Assembly (NCBI RefSeq): GCF_021155765.1
Contig: NC_060111.1
Span: forward strand, 4,977,481 to 5,041,480
Direction: 5' to 3'
Length of the DNA stretch: 64,000 bases
Source of the DNA: Diprion similis
Taxonomy: Eukaryota > Arthropoda > Insecta > Hymenoptera > Diprionidae
Positions 26,401-40,000 of this stretch are shown piece by piece (positions within the stretch are counted from its first letter, which is position 1; every line of letters starts with the position of its first letter). A model generated the notes under the pieces. That model was given only the letters and a program-made list of their open reading frames with translations. It made no database searches and had not been told where the DNA came from. The position numbers and the translations under genes are program-made.

Positions 26401-27492
26401 TTCAATTTTTACAACGTACCTAATAGAAAAATCGCAATTTTTTATATCAACAATCGTAATAAATTAATACAAAGTTAATTGTGCCAAAAAAAAACAATTC
26501 TCTAATGATTGGAACAGTGTTTTTAGCACTACAATTGAAAAGAGCGTAAAATTTTCGAAAAAAAAACGTCAAAGTTTAAAAATCAAAAGTTGAACTCAAA
26601 CTGACCTCGAAGCTGCGGTTCAGGATCAAATCAAAAGTCAACCATTCGATCCCTTATAAGGTTTAACCTTGATAATTTTTTTTTCTTTTTCTTCTTTACC
26701 GAACCCCGCGAGATTTTTTTTATATATGTTTTTTTTTTGTTTTTTTTTTCCTACCTTGCAACGTGCAATTTTAATCTAACTAATAATTATACACGTATTA
26801 TGCAAAAAGCTGCGTGAAGATATAAATTGTAAAAAATTGTAGCAATAAATAAGAAACTTTAGAAAAAAAAAAAATAAAAATAATAACTAAGAAAATCAAA
26901 GATTGATTAAAAAAAAAAAAAAAGATGAAAACAACAAGAATAACAAGCTTCGCGCGGCAGAATAACAAGAAGAAGAATAAGAAGAAGAAGAAAAGGAGGA
27001 GGAAAAAGGCGAGAGCGAAAGAAATATTTTTCTCCATTTAGCACATAAATCTGAAAGGGGAGGAGAAACGGCAAGGGGTGTACGGAGGGAGGAGGTTATA
27101 TTGTTCCTAAGTGATATAACTACGTCTTATTGTATTTGTATCCTGTACGGCTGTATCGCATTGTTAAGACTCTCCACGCCACAAAGCGTAAGTGGTTTTG
27201 GCTGGCGGAAGCCACATTCAGTGGTTGGATTGTGTCGGCCTACCCCCGCCCCCACCCCCGCCCCCATCGCCATCTCTATCCCTGCAACCCCCTCGGCAAC
27301 TACCGGTGTGAACGATATCCTTTATTCGACGTAACTCTCGTCTACACACGATGAAACCCGCGTCGTGTCCGAGAGTATCCAAGAGTTGACCTCAAAACTT
27401 GAAGGAAAATGAGGAAAAACAAAGACAATGAAGGAGAAAAAAAAAAAAAAAACATTTCGGTCGTTTATTTGATCTTAATTTTATTATTATTG

Positions 27493-27524
<32 letters not shown>

Positions 27525-30500
27525 TTTTTTTTTTTTTTTTTTTTTACTCTCATTCATATTCCACAAAGTGTGAAAAAGAGAAAAGTGACATAAATATTAT
27601 GCATAATAATAGTATAAACGCGAGATTTGAATGGATGAGTGAATTTGAAATTTTTTTGCTCTTTTCTGGTATAATATTTGTAATTTTAGCTTGACAAAAT
27701 TATTTGATTATTATTATCGTGAATATAGAGGAGAGTGTCCTGCGAGTAAAAATGAAAATTCGATATTCATGAATTTGATGAATCAAAGAATTTGCTTTTA
27801 GGCGAGATTTTTTTAATTTGATTTCGACGGTTGGTGACAAAAATCTCCGTTCCGAATGGTAAGTTAATAATAATAATTGATCTGAAAATGTGTTATTCTC
27901 GTCGTAATTCTACATCACTGTTAAAAATTTGCAATAGGAAAAAAAAATCGTTTACAATAAATGAACTTGCGTTTAAAATTCATTCGGTTGCTTTTCTTTT
28001 TTTTTTTTTTTTTTTTTTTCGAAATTGAAAAAATTGTAGAATAATGCGATCTCTAAAAAAAAAAACTGTTACACGCAATCGGATCGAACGTCTCGAAATT
28101 AAGCTGAGAGTTTTTAAATATTTCCGTCAACGTTAATGTAACGAAATATTGAAACGTAATAGAATTGGGCTTTAAAACGAGGCTGAAGTTAATAAACTTA
28201 TTATTACAACGAAACATCAGGGGAAAAAAAGTCATTGTTGCATTAATTTTAGAATGATTTTTTCGAAGTGTGGTTTTTTTTTTCAAAAATAACATTACGT
28301 TTTTCGTTTATCGTTATTTTATTTTTTCACTGAATTACCGACATTCTCAAAGGTCCTCACATCATCCTCATGCTATAAAGGAGTTTAATATCCAAAGATT
28401 TGAATAGACTTTCATTTTTAAAAATAAATTTTTAAATTTGCAAAAATCCTACAACAATTGCGTGTCAATGATTTCTCCTGAAAATGAACAATTATATCAA
28501 CGTTACGAACTTGACTATCTTGTGAAAGCGTCGTTTTTAAATGAAACCCGATCCAACGACCATCTTCCCAATCGTATTTCCTGATTTTTCATCAACTTCG
28601 CTAATTTCCCAAACCACTTGTATCGACGAAATTAATTTTCTTCGCAACAACCAACGCCACGATCCACATAGTAGCATGGATTTATCACGAACCGAGTGTA
28701 GACCGAGGACCAGCCGACTTGAGGGCGGGGGGGGGGGGGGGGGGGGGGGGGGGGTGAAGTGGGGAGAATAACCCCTCGGCAAGCGGCATTGAGGGTTGTT
28801 GAGCTCTATCGGGGTGATAATGTTGCGAATTAGCGAGATTTCCACTTCTCCTATCCTCACCCCCCCCCCCCCCCCCCCCCCCTTCCCTTTCCCCTTTGCC
28901 ATTCGCCACTTTGCCAACTTCTGCACGCGCCTCGTGTGTGCGAAGCGTCGCGTCGCCTCCGCATACAGAGGGAGTAAAATAAATTTCAATTCTTCTCGGC
29001 AACCCTCTTCAAGCTTTTGCGAGTAGTTATATACATGTATACTACACATATAGGTACCTACTTACATACACGAAGACGAGTCTGCGCTGTAAGTGTAATA
29101 AAAAAGGCTCACTTCCGTGTGCTTCGTAAATTTGCACCCCCCCACCGCCAAGTGTATGGTGCCTCTTTATTGTTGTTGTATAACCACAGGATTCACCACA
29201 GCTAGCTTGACGACAACGACGACTTCGTTCTTAATCATCGTTTTTACGATCCTCGTTGAGTGTATCTATGGGGCATTCCCCGTGTAATATATACTCGACC
29301 GAATCTCCGACCCCCTAAAAACCGCTTCTCAAACTTCGTAAAATTTTTCATTTTATTCATTTTCAACCAAAATTAACCAATTCAGCAAAACTTGGTCAAA
29401 TTTTTACATAACACACGAGTATTTGTCTGATATTTTGAGTGGGAAAAAACACGTATGATTTTCGAAAATTTTAAGGACTTTTAACCCCCCGCCCCGCAAA
29501 GATGCCAAAAAAAAATTCAACAATACTCTTATTAGCTAAAAAAAAAAAAAACATTTCAGAAAGCTTAGACCGGTTTTAAGGTGCTGGTATAACGATTCAA
29601 CGCAAAAAAACGTCAATTTTCAAAATTTATTTTAGGAAACGTATTACAAAGGCAAGGTCGGATTTTTACACACAGTTAGTGGAAGGTTTTGTACACTTGT
29701 TCGTTTTTTCAACGATTCCTTACAATATCATTAAACTGAGGTCGAAATAGCTAAAAAAAAAACAAAAATCGAATTAAGCAGGCAGTTTTCTACCCTTGTT
29801 CGTTTTTTCAACGATTCTCCATAATATCATTAAACTGAAATCTAAGTCGCTAGAAATTGGGAATCGAATTAAGCAATTACCCCCCCCCCCCCCCCTGTGT
29901 AAATCTGTTTAAATTGTTTAAATGACGAGAGTTAACCGAAATTCGTATCCATTGGATCCTCTAAAGTCTACGCAAAATGCGAACTAACCTCGAGGTCTCA
30001 ACTCAAAGGGCAAAAGTATCAGGCAGAAATAAACCAAAGCACCGAGGTGATAAATCTCCGGGCCTGAAAGGCTTTGCCGCTTCTCGTGCGGTTGTCCGGG
30101 CCGTCAACCGAGGCTTTTCACGAAGGTTAGTCGCGGATTTGAAACGGTTAAGGGAGGCGTTTTCTCTACCAAATTCACGTTTCGGAGCCTGTGTCCACCC
30201 CCTCACCCTCGTCTACATCCGACTGAATGACGGTACACAACTAGCCACTTGACCGTCCCCGATTGATCGATCGATTATTCCGATCGAAAGACGGCTGCAG
30301 CTTAGATTCAGCTTTAGCTGATCCCCCTGTCCAAGTTTCGTTTCCGAATCCAAGGACCATTAGACACAGTCTTTACAGAGGGGTAGACCACCCTTAAAAG
30401 ATCTGGTGATCCACACCAGTCATGAAATCATTTGGAAACTCGTGGAAGCTATGAAAGCTGGGATTTTATGAAATCATTGATATTGGCATGAAATTTTTGA

Positions 30501-33500
30501 AAATATGACACGAAGGCTATGAAGCCTTTGAAATTATTTGAAATCTTGTAAAATCGTTTGAAATTTACGAAGTTACGTGTAATTCCAAAAATTTTACAGA
30601 GTTTTTTGAATTCCTTAGAAATATTGTGAAATACTGTGAAATCAATTTAAATGTATGAAATTGCATAACGTTAAAAAAATTATACAGAATCATTTGGAAT
30701 ACCTCGAGTGTTTTTGAAATTTTATGAAATCATGTGATGTCTTGTAAAATGATTTGAATCTATGAAATCTGTGAAGTCTTTGGAAATTTGTGACATCTCA
30801 GCAGGTTTATGAAATTTCTTTTGAAATGCATTGAAATTCTTTGAAAATTTCTTTGAATTTCTTCGAAACCTTGTGAAACTCCGTGAAATCACTTTTAAAT
30901 CTATGAAAATACACGAAATTGTATAAATCGTATAAAATCCATTGAAATTCTTCTAAATCTTCTAAAATACCTTAAATACCTTAAAAACTGTCCTGAATCA
31001 TGTGAAGAATCCTGTAAAACTATATGAAATCTATGAAATCTCTGAAACCTTTAAAATCAAATGAAATTCCTGAAATCCTACGAAAACTTTGAAAAAGTTT
31101 TAAAATCATACAATCTTAAAATATGGTGTACAAAAAACCTGACGCGTTGTCAACACTTCATTCTTAACTTCACTTGACCTTTCTGATAAGCTCATTTTTT
31201 TTTCCAATGTCCGAAGTTATCTTAAGAAATCGTCGCCCGATTTGTACCGATTTCAACGCGAAATCAAATTGAAAGACACATTGAAATGAAGACTGAACGA
31301 AAGCAGGTAAACGAGCTTTTCCATAGACTCGAAAGAAATCGAATGATAGGCCAAGAAAAGGAGAATATTGAACCGAACGAATCAACCAAACTTCATTTGA
31401 CTTGTTAAAGAATTCCGGAGTGACTATGTAACAGTTAATAACTTGGTTAGATTACGCCTATTTCAATGGCTTCGAAAGATGCGTTAATAAATATTCTCTG
31501 TTATGAAAAAATTCACAAAATTCTTCAAAGTCTGCATTTATTCATTAATACAGGCTTAAACGAGTATAATCGTATTGTTAAGTGTAAACTTCACCAAAAC
31601 TATTCCTCCGTCTTCGTGAAGTTCTAACCAACGATACCTCAATTTACATCTCAATAATGTTGAATCTATCTATTTGTGATTATATATATTATTTACAGCG
31701 TAACCCATAATGTATTAATACCACACTTAATATACAGCATCGCGTCACGACCCCCATAGAGAATGAAAATTATTCCAAATGGATTTATTATTGGAGCAAA
31801 TATACATATATTTAAATAGTTCCCCGTGCGAATGGCAGTCGTAATGGGATAACCATACCTACCACATCAGCCAAGATCATCCCTCCCACCCTCCAAATAT
31901 ATCTCCTGCGTAAATATGTATCTACGTAATATACAGGGTGATTCAAAAATAAAGTTCAACGTCTACACGTAGGTAACCATTCTGACTGAGAAACAATAAT
32001 GAAGATATGACAACAAAGGAAAGACGACGGCACGAAACGTCAACAATTAGGTTCGTCTTGTCTCGATGTCATCACTCACTTGTCGTCACATCGTGACTTC
32101 ATTTTTTATAACCACTGAACACCTGCTTGTAGACTTCGAACCTTACTTTTTTCATCAACCCAAATAAGCTCCTCCCATTCGCAGAGTTTCAATTGACTAA
32201 CTCCAGATTGGCTGAGCGATACGGCCTAATTCGTCAACTAAGCTCCTCCCATTCTCGGTGTTTCAATTGACTCACCCTGTATGTAAATACACGACTAGCT
32301 ACTCGAACACCCTGCAACCCTCGACACGCACCTCCTGCAGGGTTACGATATAGATATAGATCGAGGGTTAAATCCCCCTGTTTATTTTTCTCTCTCTACC
32401 AAAATTGACTTATATATGTATATATATGGGGTATTCAGTGTCAAATTAGCAGTCCATGTACCTCTCACCCTCTTGTATTTCAATTGTTTTATATAGTATG
32501 ATGTTCATACCGACCAAAAAGGGTCTCAGATTTTTCTCCGGATTTATTTTACCAGCACCGGTGAAATCTGACGGAAAAAAAAATAATCGAAAAACCAATT
32601 CCTAAAATGCATGATTTTTCAAAATCTGATATAAAAATTTTGAAGCCTAGGGCCGGAGTGAGAAAAACGAAGCGTTAAAAAAATTAAAAGCGGAAGTCAT
32701 TGTACTCTGGATGGTTGCCGAAAGATTGTCGTATGCCAAAACCGGATTTTTGCAATTTTTTAACGATTTTTTGCAAGAGTTTGTTTCTTTCTTCTTTTTT
32801 TATTTTACTAATAAATTTTTTTTCAACCACGATCAATTAATAAAAGAAGCCGAATTTGAGATAGTAAAAAAAAAAAAAATACTCAAAAATCCGGTGTGAC
32901 GTATAAAAACGTTTCAGCAGCCATAAGTAAAATCACTCTCGCTTCAAATCTTCTTAACGTATCTTTTTTCAGAAAAATCTTGAAAACAATAAGAAGTAAA
33001 AATCTGTCCACTTCGGCTGTAGGCTTAAAAATTTTTATATCTGTCCCCTGATTGTCGAGAATTTTTTATTTCCAGATTTTTAAATCGCGTTGATCAATAA
33101 AATCATTTTACAAAAATTTTAAAAAATTCAAACGGCATCGGAAAAGTCTTGGAAAAAAAAAAAAAAATTAGAACCTTTTAATGAGAGAAGAATCGTATAA
33201 AAAATGGCGGACCAAATCCAAGATATCAAGGATCGAACGCAGGTCGAAATGTGATCGACTGCACCAAATTAAAAATATCAAAAATATTCAAAATTAAGAC
33301 TAAAAAATTAAAACGAAACTCACCCTTGCAGGCTCTTCTGTGCATCTCCTTGTCCTCCAGAACCAGGGTTTCAAATTGATTTTGTAGAGCTGTGGCGGCG
33401 GCTTGGACACTATTGTGCGGAGAAATCGGACCCAGCAGTTTATCCAGGATGCTGGTCATGTCCTCCTGGCGAATACGTACTCTTCGCGACTCGAGCATCC

Positions 33501-34065
33501 GGACAAACTCGACTTCCGGCGGGGTCAGGAATATCACAGCGCTCCCTGAGGATCCGGCTCTTGCTGTTCTCCCCACCCGATGGACGTAGTCCCTCGCCGA
33601 CAGTGGACCTGTGTACTGGACCACGCTGTCAACCTTTGGCAAGTCCAGACCGCGAGCCGCGACGTCCTGCAAAAATGCGAGAAGAATATTCCGATTAGAT
33701 GGTCCAGGTCGGTTTAAGGATCGGTCTTAAGAGGTTGGGTACACTTGTAAGGTGCAAAGAAACCCTTTTTATATTGAGATTTTTTTTTCTGAATAAAGGT
33801 TTCATTATTTATTGAACCATAATTGGTTGTTGGAACAATAAACATTTGAAGAAGTTACAGTAAATTTTCTTTATGCAATAATAGGAACAAGTAATCGAAT
33901 TACAGCAAATCTCTCGAAGTTCCAAAGAATGAGAAAAAAAAAAAAAATTGTGCAGCGTGCAGCAGAACTCGTCACTGGATCATCTGACGCAAAAAAAATC
34001 CGGTGAGTTTAATTGAAAAACAATATTTCTGTGTATTTGATCGATGGATATTTTGATCGATGATT

Positions 34066-34097
<32 letters not shown>

Positions 34098-37000
34098 TTT
34101 TTTTTGAGCCGCAAAATGAGCGATTTTTTTTAGCGAAAAAAAAAAACGTTTGTAAATTACATTTTGGAAAAATGCTTCGATCAAGTACACAGAGATATTT
34201 TTTTTTAATTAACTTCACCGGATTTTTCGTTGACGAACGAGCTGATAGTGAAAGCATTTCTAAAATTGTTGATATCTCAGATTTTTTTAGATTCATTATA
34301 AATATCTCATTTCATCGATATTCAAAATAATAATATGCAAGCGTTTGAAGAATTGCTAAGGATCAAACTTGATTCGTTTGTTCGTTTAAATTTTTATCTA
34401 CAGAATAATAAGATTCCTCAACTAAAATTCATGTCAATTTCATTATACACTTGTATAAATATACCTATATGTGAGCATAAAATGCAGGGAGATTGGTTTA
34501 ATTTACGATTTCTTTTTCCTCATATCGTGTAGGACACAACCTCAAGAACAAATGATACTTCATAAGCGGTGAACACCGAGAATTCATGTAGACTCGCGTT
34601 GCTTTTTTTTTTTTTTCTTCTTCTTTTACACAACTTTGACCTCTTTTCATCTTCTTTTCTCCACTTTTGTTTACGCTGTGAAGAAGATGTAGGAACTGAA
34701 CGATGAAAATGTATTAGTGATAAGTTGAAGAATTGAAAATGAATCGTCCAAACAAGGAAAGCATTATAAAAACTCATATGAATTAATCATCGTAGGTGTT
34801 TACAAATTATACACACCGTCATGAATTTGAAAACAACAAGTACCGAGGAAAATGAACGAAACGAGTGTATTAAAAAAAAACACACACACACACATACACG
34901 CGCAGATGATACTTATAAGAATTTTCTGTTGTAAATAAATTCATAAAAATTGACACTAAATTTACATTTCAATAAAACTACTTTGTCTCTTAATCATTTG
35001 AATATTGTCAAAAAATCGAATTTCAACTCACGTATTATTTTGTCAAATTATATCGATCTATACTAGTATAAATAAGAAATTCTTTTGTTATTTGTAATCA
35101 TTTAATATCGATTTATGAAATAGTGAAGTTATGAAGAGTTCATTTGTTTCATAGTTTATAATATTAGTTTCAATTACATTCTTCAGGGTGTCCCCTGAGA
35201 ATTCCAAGTTTTCCATACAGATTCCATAATTATTTATCCATTTTTTCTCATATTTCCATAATTTCCATGAATTTTTTTTTTCAAAAGGAATACTCAAAAT
35301 GCTACATACAACGACATTGAAGGTAGCAAAAAAAAAAAAAAGAAACGCGGAAAGCATTACACGCGATCAACGAGCGACGCCGTTACAACTTTCAAAGGAA
35401 AGCGCCTCTGACATTTGATAGGAATTAGGTACATTGTGTTTATGTACAATGCGCATGTATATGTACGTGCATAAGCGTTATGCAGGGACGAAATTGATAG
35501 GAGCGATTAAAATAAACGATCGTTTAAGAGCACCTAGCGATCGGAGAGATCGGAAACAGATAGCCGTTCAAAACATCTCACTCCGGTCATAGATCATCCG
35601 GTGGTTGGCGGCGGGAGGCGGACTTCGGGACGGGAGACCATTCCATGGGTTTCACCATAGGAATTAATAACGAGAAGCCCATTTTATAAGTCTACTCTTG
35701 CACACGCATAGAGATCAAAAGCAAACTTATTCGCTGAGAGGAAGCTTGTATCCTTGAGAATTCGGTCATGCAAAACGCGCCACATTTGAATATTCACCTT
35801 CACCGGCGCCATTTCTTTTTCAGAATAATTTTATTCTTATTCACATGTTCGTTAATAGGATGAAAATTTAAATTACTTCAGTATATTGATCGTTCGGGTT
35901 CAAAACTTTGCCTGTATTTTCACGTTCATAATGGGAATTCTAACCTTGAAATAAAGAAAAAACCATATAAGATGAATTCTTGTTAAAGAATTTATAGCGT
36001 AAGAGTTCAGATGTTGTTCGAAAATTTTCTCGAACGGCAGAACTTCACAAATTGAAAGTCCGACTGCGCATGCGCAAGCTTCGTGGGATTTTCACGCGGG
36101 CTGGCCATCTTAAGCTCCAGTCATAAAATGCGGTTTATGGAGGTTATGTAGGTGTTGCAATTTTTCTACAGTTAAGCAAATTTAAAACAGTTGATGTAAA
36201 GATTCAAGAAGGCTTTTCAAACCTTTATTATTACCTTATTGATGACCGATTATTGCTACGAGCCATCGTACCAACGTAATTTCAATTCACCACTTAACGC
36301 GAGATAGTTGCCATGTCGAGTAAGTTAGTTGGCTGCCCTGCCTTGGAAGGAAAATATTGCCATGCGCAGTCGGTAACTCAGCGTAAAAAGTTTCACCGTT
36401 AACACCCAGTAGGTCCGTAGATAAAACTATTCAACCTACCCTGTATTATCGGTATAATAACATAGCTTCTGAACCCAAGGATCCAACATCATAAATTCCA
36501 CGTAACTGGTGCACAACGAATTTCATAATATTTTCAATAACGAATAATTCGAAATTTTAGAAAGTTAAAAAACTACATAAAAATCAAGTATATAGATTCC
36601 CGCACGTTTATATGACCATAATAATCGTATATTAATTAAAAAAAAAAAAAAAAAAAACACGTGTAGACGAAGATTTCGTGAAAGAATTTTATACCCCGAT
36701 TTCCCTCCCTCATCGCCCACTGCCTCAAGGCGCCATTTTTCCCCCCTTTTTTTCATTCGCTCATTTTTTTTTCCCTTAGGCACCCACCGGCGGCCACCCG
36801 CCACCCGCCGCGTCTGACCCTGCTCGTATCAAGTTGAAATTCAAGTGCGCGTCGTACTAAATCATTACCTATCCAAACATAGTAGAGAAGGCGAAGCAGC
36901 ACGGGCGCGGACCGACGGCGCTCAAACGCTCGCCGCTGGAGTTCGCAGCGGGCGTGCGTCGCGGCGCAGCGCGGCGTGGCGCAGCGTGGCGTGGCGCGGC

Positions 37001-40000
37001 GTGGCGTGGCGTGGCGTGCTGCGGTGGCGTCCTGCAACTATCCTATGTAGGTAGACGTGGTCAGCCGCGTTACGATCGAGCTTGCGCATCGAAATATGTA
37101 CGTACTTGTATTTTGCTCGAGATACACGCGTGCTTTTTCGCACGGTTTACGTATCGGGTGTACGCATGTAGCGTAGCCACGGTCTGTCTTCTGCACCTTT
37201 CCCTACGTGTTTTTAATGCTAGTAGACCCTGCAGGACGGAGTACCGAGTCAATTTGTAAGACATTTGTATGATTGAGGATCTATCGGATATACAGTCCGG
37301 TGCAAAAACGTGGCGAAACGAGGGTCTAACGTAAGTGGGAACACTGGATCCGGACCCTAGAGAAGCGGGGTTGGAGCTTTCTGCTGGTCCCGTTATTAGC
37401 GAAAGTGAAAAATTTTCACAGCGCAAATTCTCGTTTTTGCGGATCACTCGGGCGGTTTTATCTACAATCTAATTGGTTGCGAGCTGAATGAGGCTGAACA
37501 AGTGGACCAATTTTTGTTCAATTTGGTCTAGCTATGTCGAGTTATCGTTTGATACGAATATTTACTCAAAATGTCACGATATCGTGAAAACTCAGATAAT
37601 CACCCTCGGAGTGATTGTGACGGACTTCTCTTGTGCGAAGAGAAGTTAGTTGAAAAGTATAACTGAAGCTACTTATGTTGATCATAAATGAATCCCCTAC
37701 TAGTCAGTCGAAACAGAATTTTTTATCGACTCCAAAGAATCTTGCTCAATTATTTGTAAGTGGTGACGAAAAGATTAGTTTTATTCGCTAATTTCGAAAA
37801 ACGGTGAAAACGATTGAATAACGACGTAGTAGTCTGGAGAAAGAAATCGACGATAGCAAAAAATCTTTGGCGATTTAAAAAATGCTTTGTCCAAGTCTGG
37901 CAAAGCTTGTTCAGTAATATTCTAATTTTTGCACTGATTTGTACAATATTTAAAAAAAAAAAATACCAAGAGTATTTAGTATGGAGCAAATTAGAATCGT
38001 TCAAAATTACATCTTAATACTTCTTTGCATTATGGAAATGACGTACATCGAATAAATTTTTTCTAAGGATACGAGACCAGTGAAACGTTCGTTCATTATA
38101 CAAGTAGACTTTTATATTTGAAAAAAAAAAAAAAAGGTTCATGGGTTATCCCTTATTCAGTTTACTCGTGATTTCGATTATGGAACAATTAAAAAAAATC
38201 TCACAATGTCCAGCAAAATAGCTGTAAAAAAATTCCAGGATATTTCCAAAACATTTTCAGGCATTTCAAGAACATTGAAAACAGAATATATCCAGGGCAC
38301 GAGAAAAATTCAACGATAGTTTCCAGGACTTTTGAAGAGCAAGCAAAATTCAAGGACATATCGAGTAGGTACGACTGGATACCACGAAGAAGCTGAATAC
38401 CAAAAGCACACAATTTGCCACTCTACATGAATATCCGCCATGCATGGACTAGACAAGACATCGGGCTCCTTGATGGTTATCGATGGCAGAGGAATTTTGA
38501 TACCACCGTAAAAAAGAAAACCATAGATAAACTCGACAGAGAGAAGTAAAGTCAGTATTGAAAGCGTGTTCGACCCGATGTCAGCATGATACACAAATCG
38601 TGCCCATATATCCGAGGATAAACGATCCAGCATCGACATCATCCCCAGGATCGCAGAGGAGAGACCAATAATCCTCGTCCCAGCGGAAACGAGCGAGATC
38701 AAGGGGCATTCGCCCATGGCGAATGGTGCGTAGCATGAAATTCGAATCGGATTGATGAAATGGAGAGTCTCTTCGTCCGAGTTGGTCGGACTTCAAGAGC
38801 CATACTGCACTCGGTTGGCTCTGTTACGACTGCACAGGCATCGGACGTTATCCGTTGAATGAAACCCGCGCCACGGGGCTGCCTTCATAGCCTCTTCTCA
38901 TAGCGATCGAGTTACTTCTTCTGCATGACACGGACGTCACGGATACGTCACTCCAGGCTGCATCGTACCCTCCTCCCCCTCCTCATTCTACTGTATACGC
39001 GCTTCTTTCACCTTAAATAAATTTTTTTCCATCCCCCCTCAATTCCGATTCAGAAACTGTCCGTGTCAATTTGATCGAACCAAATGTCAATTATTTCATC
39101 GACTCTCTATAAGCGGACTCCGCATCGTCCTGCCGGACACTTGGTCCTTTAGACTGCGGGGAACACACCAGGGAGCAGTCTCGTCGCTTTGTCCCGTCTT
39201 CAGCCAGAAGAAATTCGGTTCGAAATCCATCCACTTTCCGAAATTTCTCAGAAACAATAAATCCGTCTTACGAAAGAAATGGGGTTGATGAAAAAGAAAA
39301 AAAAAAAAAAGAAAAGAAAAACGACGAGAATTTCGTGGTTAGAAATATTTCGAACAAGTTGACGAACTTGCAGATCATTTTGGAAACGGACGTCGGTGAT
39401 TGACTTTTATCGGAACTTTTCATTCGCTCAAAAATTCGATGAAATCCTTTGAAATCAGTTTGAAACTAGTTCTACATTGTTTGAAACTTTTTGAAATCAG
39501 TTTGAAACTGTTTTTAATCATATCACGTGCAATCGAATCAGTTTCGCAACGTTTGTAATCATCTTGAAATTGCTTGGAAGTGATAATTTGTGATAATTTT
39601 GAAATAATTTAAAACTGGTTTAAAAAGTTATTTAGTAACCGCATTGAAACCGTTTAAAAATCGTTTGAAACTCGTTGAAATTAGTTTGAAATAGCTTGAA
39701 ATCACTTTGAAACCGTTTGAAATCGTTTGTCGCTTCATATACAATGCGTAAGACTTTCGAGAATTTGTCCAGATTGGTTATAGTTACACGTTCAATACAA
39801 AAAAACGTGGAATTTGTGACATATACGAGAAGGAAAGAAGGCGGATTGGAAGGCTTGTGAGCGATCACAATTCGGTATTACACACCTGTGTCATCCCGTC
39901 AAGGATGGTCTGAAGGAGAAGGTATATGCATGCGTGTATGAGAATGGACGATGATCGGTGTTGGAGAGAAAAATAGAGAGAAAGAGAGAGAGAGAAAGAG

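Larger units (their letters stand above)
24164..33323 (-). other. DDX31 intron 7 (9160 bp)
   Basis: GT-AG intron between exons 7 and 8. It contains the AATCGTT array (24610-25040), a TTA microsatellite and T run (27481-27545), a paired G28 and C23 tract (28727-28882), a 100-bp direct duplication (29691-29880), a GAAATC array (30430-31130) and a TA-flanked MITE (31934-32279). The open frame at 29977-30252 is GC-richer but resembles no protein I know. Confidence 0.85.

Noticed and set aside
28537..29049. 170-codon minus-strand frame.
   Set aside because: It spans the G28 and C23 homopolymers (poly-Gly and poly-Pro) and has no recognisable domain.
29977..30252. 91-codon plus frame, Arg-rich and GC-richer.
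   Set aside because: Open on the opposite strand too, which is typical of GC-richer non-coding DNA. No family resemblance and no splice support.
37290..37330. TATACAGTCCGGTGCAAAAA looks like a Tc1/mariner end.
   Set aside because: No opposing end was found nearby, so an element cannot be delimited.
36845..37447. Several frames of 69-125 codons on both strands.
   Set aside because: Low stop density in the CpG-rich block; the GTGGC repeat gives repeated Ala-Thr-Pro or Trp-Arg-Gly.
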